The notes below the pieces were generated by a model. That model saw nothing but the letters and a program-made list of their open reading frames with translations. It did not search any database and had not been told where the DNA came from. A stretch of 64,000 nt of DNA from Bacteroidetes bacterium 43-93 (GTDB taxonomy: Bacteria; Bacteroidota; Bacteroidia; Chitinophagales; Chitinophagaceae). Below are positions 44,830 to 53,664 of the stretch, in pieces. The stretch spans positions 124,001 through 188,000 of the forward strand of contig MKUO01000004.1 in the NCBI GenBank assembly GCA_001897855.1. The letters are read 5' to 3'. Both the position numbers and the translations under genes were made by a program. Each line of letters starts with the position of its first letter. Position 1 is the stretch's first letter.

Positions 44830-45810
44830 CTAATAGTAAGAATGTGTCGAAAGATAGTTAGCTACATAATCTTTTACGCCCTCTTCCAGCGAATGGAAAT
44901 CTTTACCGTAACCGGCAGCTTTTAGTTTGTGCATATCAGCTTCGGTAAAATATTGGTACTTGTCCCTGATGTCAGCCGGGGTGTCAACGAAAATAATATT
45001 CGCAGGTAACCCTAGTGAGCTAAACACAGCTGTTGCCAGGTCTTTAAATGTTCTTGCATGTCCTGTGCCGCAATTGTACAATCCATTTTCGGGTTGTTGC
45101 CGCATCAGCCAGGTACAGATAGATACTACGTCCTGTACATATATAAAGTCACGCAGCTGTTCGCCATCCTTATAGTTCGGGTTGTGCGATCTGAACAATT
45201 TTACAGTACCTGTCTCCTTTATCTGGTTGTATGCATGGAAGATGACCGATGCCATACGGCTCTTATGGTATTCATTAGGGCCATATACATTAAAGAACTT
45301 TACACCTGCCCAAAACGGTGGCATAGCATCTTGCGCCAAAGCCCAGATGTCAAATTCATTTTTGGATACACCATAAGGATTCAGCGGTTGCAGTTGAGAA
45401 ACTATCTTATGGTCATCTTTATAGCCTAGCTCTCCATTACCATACGTGGCTGCCGATGACGCATATACCAATGGTATTCGTTGTTGCGTACATACCGCCC
45501 AGATAGCTTTCGAATAATCCAGGTTCCATTTTATATGCACTGCATAATCCATCTCAGTGGTATCCGTCCTGGCACCAAGGTGAAACATGTATTGTATATA
45601 GCCGGGCTTACGATCGCACCAATCTATAAATTCATTACGATCTATTTGTTCAAGAAACTTTTTGCCTTCGAGGTTTGGCTGCTTGGCAGGGTTTGAGAAA
45701 TCGTCTACAAGGATCAGGTTGTTGTAGCCCCTGCTATTTAAGTATCCAACCAGGCAGCTGCCGATAAAACCGGCAGCCCCTGTAATGGCTATAATATCAT
45801 TATTATTCAT
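44830..45810 (-). CDS. hldD: ADP-L-glycero-D-manno-heptose 6-epimerase
   Basis: The 326-residue short-chain epimerase has the Rossmann motif ITGAAGFIGSCLVGYLNSRG, LGARTDTTEMDYAVHIKWNL, the catalytic YASSAATYG and YGVSK (Tyr-x3-Lys), and KFFNVYGPNEYHKSRMASV. This pattern is specific to HldD/RfaD within the SDR family. It makes ADP-L-glycero-beta-D-manno-heptose for lipopolysaccharide core. No other heptose or LPS genes are in the window, so it is an isolated copy. Confidence 0.9.
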   Translation of the reverse strand: MNNNDIIAITGAAGFIGSCLVGYLNSRGYNNLILVDDFSNPAKQPNLEGKKFLEQIDRNEFIDWCDRKPGYIQYMFHLGARTDTTEMDYAVHIKWNLDYSKAIWAVCTQQRIPLVYASSAATYGNGELGYKDDHKIVSQLQPLNPYGVSKNEFDIWALAQDAMPPFWAGVKFFNVYGPNEYHKSRMASVIFHAYNQIKETGTVKLFRSHNPNYKDGEQLRDFIYVQDVVSICTWLMRQQPENGLYNCGTGHARTFKDLATAVFSSLGLPANIIFVDTPADIRDKYQYFTEADMHKLKAAGYGKDFHSLEEGVKDYVANYLSTHSYY

Positions 45811-45834
45811 GCAAACATGATAAAAACAAAGCGG

Positions 45835-46113
45835 TTATTCTGCTTTGTGGCTTGCTGTATCTGCTACAGTTGCTGCAGCAGCAGGCGCTTCTTCTTTTGG
45901 TGCTGTGGCTTCTTCGTGAGATGCTTCTTTAGCACCCATCATTTCATGTGTTTCCGCATGTTCAGCGCCTTCATGCTCACTGCCCATTACATTTACAAAG
46001 TTAACTGCTGCAATAAACAGGCAGGCAAGCAGTAATGTAAACCAAAATGCCGCGCTTAAAGGCGCTTTCCTGGGTGCTGCGTGAGAATCGTGTGTATGTT
46101 CTTCGTGTGACAT
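45835..46113 (-). CDS. Small single-pass membrane protein with His-rich head and Ala/Glu-rich tail
   Basis: The 92-residue protein begins MSHEEHTHDSHAAPRK, has one membrane helix (FWFTLLLACLFIAAVNFVNV) and ends in a tail rich in Ala, Glu and His. The His clusters could bind metal, but low complexity is an equal explanation. It lies between hldD and the dioxygenase gene on the same strand, with its own promoter box. I do not recognise a family. ATG 46113 is preferred over an upstream TTG. Confidence 0.6.
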   Translation of the reverse strand: MSHEEHTHDSHAAPRKAPLSAAFWFTLLLACLFIAAVNFVNVMGSEHEGAEHAETHEMMGAKEASHEEATAPKEEAPAAAATVADTASHKAE

Positions 46114-46134
46114 GTTGCTTTTTTGTGTTGTGCG

Positions 46135-46142
46135 CAAAAGTA
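46135..46142 (-). promoter_or_regulatory. -7 promoter box TACTTTTG
   Basis: An exact TAnnTTTG match on the minus strand, 21 bases before the ATG of the small membrane protein at 46113. Confidence 0.55.
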
Positions 46143-46188
46143 ATTGTTTACCCTGATTATTAAAATAGCCGGGCCTGTTTATCCACCG

Positions 46189-46716
46189 CTATTTTTTAGG
46201 TGCAGGCGGTTCCATTACCGTGCCGCATTTTTTGCAAGTGCGTTTCTCTACGTCCGAATAAAAGCGTTCCATCAGCGGAGGAAGTTGTGACACTATATCT
46301 GTCAGGTCGAGATATTCTTCATACAGTTTTTCGTGGCAGTTTTCACAAAACCACATAAAGGCATCTTTTTCCGAATGTTCTCTTTTTTTCTCAATTACCA
46401 GTCCTACGGTGTTTTCGCCACGTTGTGGAGAGTGGGGTACTTTACCCGGCAGCATAAACATCTCGCCTTCCTTTATGGGTATATCTACTATTTTCCCGTC
46501 TTCTTGTATGCGTACCACGATATCGCCCTGCAATTGATAAAAGAGTTCTTCACTTTCGTTGTAGTGAAAATCCTTACGGCTATTAGGTCCGCCAACTATC
46601 ATTACAATAAAATCTCCTGCATCTTTATATAATTGCTGATTGCCTACAGGGGGCTTTAATAAATGACGGTTCTCTTCTATCCACTGACTTAGGTTGAACG
46701 GGCGTTTCACTGCCAT
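46189..46716 (-). CDS. 3-hydroxyanthranilate 3,4-dioxygenase
   Basis: The 175-residue cupin has the iron ligands His51, Glu57 (FHYNESEELFYQ) and His95 (GKVPHSPQR), and substrate-binding Arg47 and Arg99. These are the same residue numbers I recall for the well-studied Cupriavidus enzyme. Two C-terminal Cys pairs (FCENCH, CKKCG) form the extra rubredoxin-like metal site of bacterial members. It opens the ring of 3-hydroxyanthranilate in kynurenine degradation or quinolinate synthesis. No other kynurenine-pathway gene is nearby. Confidence 0.94.
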   Translation of the reverse strand: MAVKRPFNLSQWIEENRHLLKPPVGNQQLYKDAGDFIVMIVGGPNSRKDFHYNESEELFYQLQGDIVVRIQEDGKIVDIPIKEGEMFMLPGKVPHSPQRGENTVGLVIEKKREHSEKDAFMWFCENCHEKLYEEYLDLTDIVSQLPPLMERFYSDVEKRTCKKCGTVMEPPAPKK

Positions 46717-46743
46717 GGCTATTGATATTTTAGTAGTTTAAAT

Positions 46744-48009
46744 TTACTTTAAAATTTTCATTTTCACCGTTTCGATGCGGGTGTCGCTAACCAGCAGTAT
46801 GTCAAATTCATAACGGTTGATAATGATACGGTCTTTATGTTTGGGTATGGTTTCGTGGTTGTTGATGATGAAGCCCGATAACGTTTCAGACTCATCTGTA
46901 GGGAAATTGAAATCGTATTTGTTGTTTAGGTATTCCAGTTCCAGGCGGCCCGACAAAATGTATTCATTTTCAGAGATCTGTTTCTCTACGTGCTCCTGCT
47001 CATCATATTCGTCATTGATCTCCCCGAATATTTGCTCCAGTACATCTTCCATAGTAACAATACCCGCGGTGCCGCCAAATTCATCTATCACCCAGGCGAT
47101 GCTCTTGCGTTCCTTGGTAAATCTGTTCATCAGGTCAACAGCGCTCATAGTTTCCGGCACGGCAGTGATCGTGTGCAGCACTTCTTTTATCAGTTTGGGC
47201 CTGCGGTTCAGGTCCAGGTGGTGCAGGTAGCCTACAATATTGTCTATGTTGTTTTCATAGACCACTATTTTAGAAAGCTTGGTATCAATAAACTTCTTTT
47301 TTACGTCTGCAATAGGTGTATTTATGTCCACAGCCTCTACCTCATTCCTCGGTATCATACACTTCCTGATCTTTACGTTTACCAGGTAAAGGGCGTTTTC
47401 AAAAAGTTCAGTATTAACTTCTGCCGTATCTGTTTCGTGGCCATGCAGGCTTTGCTTTACAAATACTTCAAGATCCACACGGTTAAATACTTTTTGGTTC
47501 TCTTTGATGCGAACGTTAAATAGGTATTTCAGGATGAATTCAGAGATCGACACGAATATTTTTGCCAGCCACGAAAGCAGGTAATAACTGATCTGCATGG
47601 GCACAGCAAATAAGGTAAGCACTTGTTCTGCTTTGCTGCGGAATATGGCTTTGGGCAGAAACTCTGCAAACACAAGTATGATGAGGGTAGCCAGTACGGT
47701 GTCTATCAGCAAATGCACATACTGAGAGTCGAACGGTGGCGGAAGCATATCCAGGTAGGGCTTCACCAGTTGGGTCATCAGCAAGCCATAGATCACCAGC
47801 AGTATATTTACACCCAGCAGGCTGGTACCGATAAATTCGGCTGGGTCTTCCATGAATTTAGACAAGATGCGGCCCGACATAGTGCCTTGCTTCTTGCGCA
47901 ATTCTATATTCAGTTTGTTTACAGAGGTGAATGCTATTTCAATACCTGCAAAGAATCCCATCAGGATAATGCAGCCAATGATATATAGTATTAAATGGGA
48001 TGTATCCAT
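46744..48009 (-). CDS. CNNM/CorC (HlyC) family membrane protein with CBS domains
   Basis: The 421-residue protein has an N-terminal DUF21 domain with about four membrane segments (residues 1-190; GCIILMGFFAGIEIAFTSVN). A CBS-domain pair follows (about 200-335: MIPRNEVEAVDINTPIADVK, AWVIDEFGGTAGIVTMEDVL), then a C-terminal CorC_HlyC domain. Family members are linked to magnesium or cobalt export and ion homeostasis. The motif VIDEFGGTAGIVTMEDVLEQ is highly characteristic. The gene has its own -7 box. Confidence 0.92.
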   Translation of the reverse strand: MDTSHLILYIIGCIILMGFFAGIEIAFTSVNKLNIELRKKQGTMSGRILSKFMEDPAEFIGTSLLGVNILLVIYGLLMTQLVKPYLDMLPPPFDSQYVHLLIDTVLATLIILVFAEFLPKAIFRSKAEQVLTLFAVPMQISYYLLSWLAKIFVSISEFILKYLFNVRIKENQKVFNRVDLEVFVKQSLHGHETDTAEVNTELFENALYLVNVKIRKCMIPRNEVEAVDINTPIADVKKKFIDTKLSKIVVYENNIDNIVGYLHHLDLNRRPKLIKEVLHTITAVPETMSAVDLMNRFTKERKSIAWVIDEFGGTAGIVTMEDVLEQIFGEINDEYDEQEHVEKQISENEYILSGRLELEYLNNKYDFNFPTDESETLSGFIINNHETIPKHKDRIIINRYEFDILLVSDTRIETVKMKILK

Positions 48010-48016
48010 ATTAAAC

Positions 48017-48024
48017 CAAAGATA
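48017..48024 (-). promoter_or_regulatory. -7 promoter box TATCTTTG for the CNNM-like gene
   Basis: An exact TAnnTTTG match on the minus strand whose last base is seven bases before ATG 48009. The leader would be very short or absent. Confidence 0.6.
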
Positions 48025-48040
48025 GTAAAAAGCTGCCGAC

Positions 48041-48610
48041 CTATGCGTTAAGGAATTCCTCTACTGTTTGTATGAGTTCCTGTGTGGCTATTTCCAGGTC
48101 GTCATTCACAACAATGCGGTCAAATTGTGGTGCAAATGTCAATTCATAACGTGCTTTATCCAGCCGCTCCTGCAATGTTTCCGGTGTTTCTGTATTTCTC
48201 ATCATCAGGCGCTCTTTTAATATTTCCAGCGACGGTGCCTGTATGAAAATAGTAAGCGAATTGTGCGGGTATTTTTGTCGTATAGACAAAGCGCCATGTA
48301 CATCTATATCTACCAATGGTGCTTTCTCCAGGTTCCAAATCCGCTCCACTTCGGTTTTAAGCGTGCCATAATATTTGCCGGTATATACCATTTCCCATTC
48401 CACAAAGGCATCCTGTTTTATCAGGTCTTTAAATTCTTCTTCGCTGTAGAAATAGTAGTCTTTACCGTGCTGTTCGCCGGGCCTTGGGCTACGCGTACAG
48501 GCAGATATGGAAAATGCAAGATGATGATACCGGGCAAGCAAACGTTTTACAAGTGTGGTTTTGCCGGAACCCGATGGAGCAGTAATGATAATGATCTTAC
48601 CTTCTGTCAA
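48041..48610 (-). CDS. gmk: Guanylate kinase
   Basis: The 189-residue protein has the P-loop ITAPSGSGKTTLVKRLLARY, the GMP-binding segment STRSPRPGE-like CTRSPRPGEQHGKDYYF, FVEWEMVYTGKYYGT and VDIDVHGALSIRQKYP. It phosphorylates GMP to GDP. No ATG precedes the P-loop and an in-frame stop lies close upstream, so the start is TTG 48610. It is downstream of the bacilliredoxin gene, separated by a terminator. Confidence 0.95.
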   Translation of the reverse strand: MTEGKIIIITAPSGSGKTTLVKRLLARYHHLAFSISACTRSPRPGEQHGKDYYFYSEEEFKDLIKQDAFVEWEMVYTGKYYGTLKTEVERIWNLEKAPLVDIDVHGALSIRQKYPHNSLTIFIQAPSLEILKERLMMRNTETPETLQERLDKARYELTFAPQFDRIVVNDDLEIATQELIQTVEEFLNA

Positions 48611-48642
48611 GACAAATAATTAATGGGCTGCAAGATAATAAT

Positions 48643-48672
48643 AAAAAAAGGTGCGCTATCGCACACCTTTTC
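48643..48672 (-). terminator. Intrinsic terminator after the bacilliredoxin gene
   Basis: On the minus strand GGTGTGCG and CGCACC form a stem with a small bulge around ATAG, followed by seven T residues. It lies between the bacilliredoxin stop and the gmk start. Confidence 0.7.
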
Positions 48673-48690
48673 ATCAATATCAAAAAATTA

Positions 48691-49104
48691 TTAGCAATAC
48701 TCTTCAAAAGCCTGCATCAGGTTAGCTGCGATCATTTGCGCAGGGCGGCCTTCTATCATGTGACGTTCTATCATATGAACCAGTTTGCCATCTTTAAAAA
48801 GGGCTATCGCCGGTGATGATGGCGGGTAAGGCAGTAAATAATGCCTTGCCTGTGCAACGCCTTCCATATCGTAGCCTGCAAAGCTGGTATATAAATGATC
48901 TGGTTTTTTTGTGGCATTTTTTACAGCCAGCACTACACCCGGACGGGCAGTACCTGCTGCGCAACCGCATACAGAATTGATGAACAACAGGCTGGTGCCC
49001 GATTGCTTCATTGCGTTATCTGCATCAGCGGCAGTCTTTATTTCTTCAAAACCGTTGCTTGTAACTTCAGCCTTCATTGGGGCCACTATTTCTGTAGGAT
49101 ACAT
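48691..49104 (-). CDS. Bacilliredoxin BrxA/BrxB family (YphP/YqiW)
   Basis: The 137-residue thioredoxin-fold protein carries the CGC active site in LLFINSVCGCAAGTARPGV. MYPTEIVAPMKAEVTSNGF, YLLPYPPSSPAIALFKDGKL and MIERHMIEGRPAQMIAANLM are all family hallmarks. In Bacillus these proteins remove bacillithiol from mixed disulfides; some Bacteroidota also make bacillithiol. It should act in thiol redox repair in the cytoplasm. ATG 49104 is used; an upstream TTG would add two residues. Confidence 0.93.
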   Translation of the reverse strand: MYPTEIVAPMKAEVTSNGFEEIKTAADADNAMKQSGTSLLFINSVCGCAAGTARPGVVLAVKNATKKPDHLYTSFAGYDMEGVAQARHYLLPYPPSSPAIALFKDGKLVHMIERHMIEGRPAQMIAANLMQAFEEYC

Positions 49105-49125
49105 CTTCAATTAAAATTTGTTACG

Positions 49126-49133
49126 CAAAATTA
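49126..49133 (-). promoter_or_regulatory. -7 promoter box TAATTTTG for the bacilliredoxin gene
   Basis: An exact TAnnTTTG match on the minus strand, 21 bases before ATG 49104. Confidence 0.5.
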
Positions 49134-49269
49134 AGATTTATGCGGCTAACTGTGGTGATTATACTATAACGAAAAATGATACATCTTTTTTTAATTCCCC
49201 CTATAAATAACCTTTTCATATTGAATATGCATCCTTATCTTTTCGTTCTTTTGTACCCAGCGCACTTAT

Positions 49270-51033
49270 ATGAAGAAATATATATTATTCGTAGCCTGTA
49301 TATTAACTATTACAGCCTGCAACCACAAAGAAAAGACTGATAATCGCAGTTCTTTTCAAAAAATACTGGACAATTACTGGGAAGAAAGAATGCAGCTATT
49401 TCCGCTGGAGGCTACTGCCAATGGCGATAACAGGTATAACGATAGGATGACTATAACCATCGCAGAAAGCTTCCGCGATAGCCTCAACCGTTTTTATCAA
49501 AAGCAGCTTCATCTTATAGAGGCAGTCGATACAGCCAAGCTTAATGAAGAGGAAAAATTGAGCTATACTTTATTCAGCTACGAAATGAATATGAACCTGG
49601 AAGGCTTGAAGTTCCCAACTCATTATCTTCCTATCAACCAGTTTTGGTCGCCTACATTAGATCTGCCGCAATTAGGTTCAGGTAAGGGCAATCAGCCTTT
49701 TAAGACTGTAAAAGACTATAAAGATTTTTTGAAAAGGGTATCTGTTTTTCCGGCCTGGGGCGATACGGCTATCGCAAATATGCGGGTGGGCATAACCAAA
49801 GGCTGGGTATTGCCTAAAGCCCTTGTAGTGAAAATATTGCCACAGCTAAAAGCGATGATCGTTAACGATGCGAAAGAAAGTATTTTCTATGGCCCGCTCA
49901 ATGACATACCTAAGACCTTTTCACCGGAGGACAAGCAAAAACTCACGGCGGATTACGAGGCAGCTATAGTCAATGAGATCATCCCTACTTATAAAAAGTT
50001 GTATGATTTTTTTGAAACCGAATATATGCCAAAGGCAAGAACAACCACAGGGGTAGGGGATTTACCAGATGGTAAAGCATATTATGAGTATTGCGCCCGC
50101 TACTGGACAACAACAAGCCTATCGCCGGATAGCATATACCAGATAGGGCTTGCCGAAGTGAACCGCCTCGAAGCGGAAATGAACAAGGTAAAAGAACAAA
50201 CAGGCTACGCAGGTGATTTGAAAAGTTTCTTTCAATACACCACTACCGATCCTAAGTTTTTTCCATTCCATACACCACAGGAGGTGCTGGATAGCTTCTG
50301 GAATATTAAAAAGGAAGAAGATCCCCAGCTAAAACGTTTGTTTAAACACACACCTAAAACACCATTCACCATCAGGCAGACTGAAGCCTTCCGCGCAGCT
50401 TCTGCAAGTGCAGAATATAATCCGGGTTCAGAAGATGGAAGCCGCCCGGGTGTATTTTATGTGCCTATCCTCGATGCAACCAAGTATAACGCTGTAGGAA
50501 TGCAAACGCTTTTTCTACACGAAGCTATTCCCGGCCATCACTACCAGATAAGCCTGGCGCAGGAAAACGACGGATTGCCTAAGTTTCGCAAGTTTCTATG
50601 GTATGGAGCTTATGGCGAGGGCTGGGCATTATATAGCGAATCGTTAGGTAAAGAACTGGGATTATACAAAGACCCCTATCAATACTTCGGCCATCTGAGC
50701 GATGGCATACATCGCGCCATACGCTTGGTTGTAGATGTAGGCATGCATACCAAAGGCATGACAAGAGAAGATGCTATTGCATATATGCGCGCGCACGAAA
50801 GCATTGATGAAGCAGGCGCTACTGCTGAGATAGAAAGATATATGGCAATACCGGGGCAGGCACTTTCGTATAAAATGGGGCAGCTGCATATAGCTGCTTT
50901 GCGCAGGAAATATGAGACGCAGCTGGGAGCTAAATTCAATATAGCCTCTTTTCATGATGAGGTGCTGAAAGATGGCTGCCTGCCATTAGATGTGCTCACC
51001 GCAAAGATGGATAAGTGGGCTGCAAAGCAATAG
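49270..51033 (+). CDS. DUF885 family lipoprotein (putative metallopeptidase)
   Basis: The 587-residue protein has a lipobox signal ending TITAC (Cys17). The DUF885 hallmark FLHEAIPGHHYQISLAQEND is present with its HExxxGHH pattern (about residue 417), consistent with a zinc-peptidase-like site. YGEGWALYSESLGKELGLY and TKGMTREDAIAYMRAHE also fit. Members are mostly uncharacterised exported hydrolases; peptide substrates are assumed. It stands alone, with no partner gene. Confidence 0.9.
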   Translation: MKKYILFVACILTITACNHKEKTDNRSSFQKILDNYWEERMQLFPLEATANGDNRYNDRMTITIAESFRDSLNRFYQKQLHLIEAVDTAKLNEEEKLSYTLFSYEMNMNLEGLKFPTHYLPINQFWSPTLDLPQLGSGKGNQPFKTVKDYKDFLKRVSVFPAWGDTAIANMRVGITKGWVLPKALVVKILPQLKAMIVNDAKESIFYGPLNDIPKTFSPEDKQKLTADYEAAIVNEIIPTYKKLYDFFETEYMPKARTTTGVGDLPDGKAYYEYCARYWTTTSLSPDSIYQIGLAEVNRLEAEMNKVKEQTGYAGDLKSFFQYTTTDPKFFPFHTPQEVLDSFWNIKKEEDPQLKRLFKHTPKTPFTIRQTEAFRAASASAEYNPGSEDGSRPGVFYVPILDATKYNAVGMQTLFLHEAIPGHHYQISLAQENDGLPKFRKFLWYGAYGEGWALYSESLGKELGLYKDPYQYFGHLSDGIHRAIRLVVDVGMHTKGMTREDAIAYMRAHESIDEAGATAEIERYMAIPGQALSYKMGQLHIAALRRKYETQLGAKFNIASFHDEVLKDGCLPLDVLTAKMDKWAAKQ

Positions 51034-51120
51034 GATGTAGCTTATTAATTCAGGCGCACGTATTATAGGCTATACAATATCAGGCGCGCATTACCGTTAT
51101 TTTCTAAAACCTGGAAATAT

Positions 51121-51717
51121 ATGCGATACCTGATTGTTCCCGTTTTGCTGCTGTTATCAGCAAGTACGTTTGCACAAACGCATAATGCAGCTAAGAATGC
51201 TATAGCTATTACTGCGGCTACTTTAACCCAAACCACGCCACTGGGCTTCGGTGCCCAGTACGACCGCTCCATTGATAAGTCCGGCAAATGGAACTTTACT
51301 GTGCCGGTATCTTATTCTTTTGGTAATAGTAATCCTTGCGACCCAACTATAAAAACAAGAATGTTCAGGGCGTACCCCGGTGTAAAATTTTATCCCGCCG
51401 GCAACGATCACAGGGTGAACTATGCTATCGGTGCATCTGCTGTGGTAGGCGTTGGCTCTTCTAACTGTAATTGCGATGCCATTACTGATGATAAGCAAAA
51501 AACGCAGTTGGATGCCACTGCTCCGGCAAGCGATAAACAATTTTCTAAACGCACAGAAGCTGGTGTAATGATTAATAATGCACTGACCGTGCAGGCATGT
51601 AAGCATACGTTTATCGGCGCAGAATTAGGTTTGGGAAGTAACTATGTTAATTATAGATCAATTGCGGGCGCTGAATTCGCCTTCCGTTTCAGCTTTAATA
51701 TTGGCTATAGATTTTAA
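51121..51717 (+). CDS. Small outer-membrane beta-barrel-like protein
   Basis: The 198-residue protein has a signal peptide ending STFAQ and alternating hydrophobic strands through the mature part (LGFGAQYDRSI, WNFTVPVSYSF, VNYAIGASAVVG). It ends with the C-terminal aromatic signature RFSFNIGYRF expected for outer-membrane barrels. A cluster SSNCNCDAI carries two Cys, probably in a loop. Function unknown. It is 87 bases after the DUF885 gene and has a strong terminator. Confidence 0.75.
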   Translation: MRYLIVPVLLLLSASTFAQTHNAAKNAIAITAATLTQTTPLGFGAQYDRSIDKSGKWNFTVPVSYSFGNSNPCDPTIKTRMFRAYPGVKFYPAGNDHRVNYAIGASAVVGVGSSNCNCDAITDDKQKTQLDATAPASDKQFSKRTEAGVMINNALTVQACKHTFIGAELGLGSNYVNYRSIAGAEFAFRFSFNIGYRF

Positions 51718-51734
51718 GCAATCTTCCTGTAAAG

Positions 51735-51765
51735 AAAAAGGCTACCTGGAAGGGTAGCCTTTTTT
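51735..51765. terminator. Intrinsic terminator between convergent genes
   Basis: AAAAAGGCTACC and GGTAGCCTTTTTT form a 12-bp stem around a 6-base loop with T and A runs at the two ends. It can serve the small barrel gene and the convergent ftcD gene. Confidence 0.9.
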
Positions 51766-51781
51766 ATCTTTTATAGAGCAG

Positions 51782-53470
51782 CTATTTGATCTTACTTACT
51801 ACGATCTCCATTATTTCTTTTTCACGTGTATCTGCTGTTTCGCTCATCGCTATTGCCTTTTCTACAAGTGGTTTCACCTCAGGATGCTCTTTAAGGTCCT
51901 GGGCATTGATGATGACGTTCAGATACGCTCCCTTTACAGCTGTTCGCGCGCATAACGCGGCTACACCGGCATCACTTACGCTGTTAGGGTTACCTTTTTC
52001 TGCCATTGCCTTAGCAAGATCGAACGACTGGAACGCAAGCTCCATGGTGCGATAAGGTACTTTGATTGCTGTTATGGTAGCGGCTTCTATAGCTAGTTTA
52101 CGCGCGGCTTTTTCCTCCTCATTTCCTTTGGGCAATCCAAATGCCGCCATGATCAGGTTAAAGGCATTGGTATCTTCATCCACAAGGGCCAGCATTTCTT
52201 TCATCATTGCCTGCCCGCGGTCTGCATAGTCTGAAAACTCTTTCCATCGGTCGTCCCAGCCTTTTTTATGAGAAGAAAGGTTTGCAACCATGGTACTCAA
52301 TGCCGCGCTCAACGCCCCGCAATAGGCAGCAATAGAGCCTCCACCCGGCGCGGGAGATTCACTTGCAGTTTCTGCTGCAAATGCAGTTACCGTCATGTCC
52401 ACAAGCTTCTTCACATTCGTGTCCTGCATCCGGTACTCAATGATCTTTTTCTGTGGGTCAAATGGCGATAGCTCATCCAGTCCCATAGATTTGATGGCTA
52501 TTCTTATCAGCTCTGCATCACCAACACCTACACTGCGCTTTTGTTTTTCCAGGAAGTACTTACCTGCATCCAGCATAGCTTTTAGTGGCACCAGGCCCAC
52601 CAGCTCACTGCCTGTAACACGCATTCCTCTTGCTGCTGCTCTTTCACAGGCTGTATCAAATGCAATATGCATAGGTGTTACATTCATATTGGTAAGGTTC
52701 ATTGATATCTGGGCAATGCCATATTCTTCAATAAACCAGCCTATGCCTTTTACGCTTTTCAATAATCCCGGCTCCCATACCGCTTCTCCGTTGGCATCTT
52801 TTACAGGCTTTCCTTTCTCATCTTTTTTCTGGCGGCCTTTTTCACGTATATCAAAAGCAACGGCATTAGCGCGCCTTGTAGATGTTGTATTGAGGTTTAC
52901 ATTATAAGCGATCAGGAAATCGCGAACACCAATAACGGTCGCTCCGCTTCTTTCGTTGAATGCTGCCGCCCCGTAATCAGGTTTCCATTCCGGTTTTATT
53001 ATTTTAGCTGCAAAGCCTTCGTATTCACCGCTGCGTATATCTGCCAGGTTTTTCCTGTAATCTGCCGATGCCGCGTATTCGTACAGGTAAACAGGTATGT
53101 TCAGTTCTTCGCCCACACGCTTACCCAGCATTTTGGCAAATTCAACGGTTTCTTCCATCGTTATTCCGCTGATGGGGATTAGCGGGCATACATCGGTAGC
53201 GCCCATGCGCGGGTGTTCCCCTTTATGGGTACGCATATCTATTAGTTCGCCTGCTTTTTTTATAGCCTGGTAAGCAGCTTCTACAACAGCATAGGGGTTA
53301 CCAACGATAGTCACTACTGTTCTGTTGGTAGCCTTACCCGGATCTACGTCCAGCAGTTTGGCTCCTTCTACTTTTTCTATTTCGTCAGTTATTTGCTTAA
53401 TGATATCCATATTGCAGCCTTCGCTGAAATTGGGCACGCATTCTATAATGGCGTTTTTGAAGTCTTTCAT
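51782..53470 (-). CDS. ftcD: Bifunctional glutamate formimidoyltransferase/formimidotetrahydrofolate cyclodeaminase
   Basis: The 562-residue protein fuses two enzymes. Residues 1 to about 330 are the formiminotransferase (IIECVPNFSEG, DVDPGKATNRTVVTIVGNP, THKGEHPRMGATDVCPLIPI). Residues about 355-562 are the cyclodeaminase (AETASESPAPGGGSIAAYCG, LVDEDTNAFN). Together they move the formimino group of formiminoglutamate onto tetrahydrofolate and release ammonia, near the end of histidine degradation. The fusion is standard in animals and common in Bacteroidota. No hut gene is in the window. Confidence 0.95.
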   Translation of the reverse strand: MKDFKNAIIECVPNFSEGCNMDIIKQITDEIEKVEGAKLLDVDPGKATNRTVVTIVGNPYAVVEAAYQAIKKAGELIDMRTHKGEHPRMGATDVCPLIPISGITMEETVEFAKMLGKRVGEELNIPVYLYEYAASADYRKNLADIRSGEYEGFAAKIIKPEWKPDYGAAAFNERSGATVIGVRDFLIAYNVNLNTTSTRRANAVAFDIREKGRQKKDEKGKPVKDANGEAVWEPGLLKSVKGIGWFIEEYGIAQISMNLTNMNVTPMHIAFDTACERAAARGMRVTGSELVGLVPLKAMLDAGKYFLEKQKRSVGVGDAELIRIAIKSMGLDELSPFDPQKKIIEYRMQDTNVKKLVDMTVTAFAAETASESPAPGGGSIAAYCGALSAALSTMVANLSSHKKGWDDRWKEFSDYADRGQAMMKEMLALVDEDTNAFNLIMAAFGLPKGNEEEKAARKLAIEAATITAIKVPYRTMELAFQSFDLAKAMAEKGNPNSVSDAGVAALCARTAVKGAYLNVIINAQDLKEHPEVKPLVEKAIAMSETADTREKEIMEIVVSKIK

Positions 53471-53560
53471 TGAAAATTATTGGAGCATAAAAATAGAGAT
53501 TTTACCCTTTGGTATATATTCTACTATTGTTATATGCGTAGCGAAAGCCTGGTAATGCTT

Positions 53561-53599
53561 GTTAAACGCTGGTTAACGGGTTGCAAATGCAGGGTTAAC
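53561..53599 (+). promoter_or_regulatory. Phased GTTAA control block upstream of secreted protein B
   Basis: GTTAA at 53561, GTTAAC at 53572 and GTTAAC at 53594 repeat the 11- and 22-bp spacing seen at 33982-34020, with the same GGTTGCAAA between the last two sites. A second conserved element, ATATTTACATCACCAAACGA (53637 onward), matches the other locus at all but two of its twenty bases and includes a weak -7-like box. Confidence 0.65.
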
Positions 53600-53664
53600 C
53601 CGGACTGTTTTTTCTGAAACCTGCGTTTAGTGGTGCATATTTACATCACCAAACGAACATACTC

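Noticed and set aside
46990-47523. 177-codon plus-strand frame opposite the CNNM-like gene
   Set aside because: It is a shadow of the DUF21/CBS coding sequence, rich in Tyr, Val and Phe with no recognisable motif.
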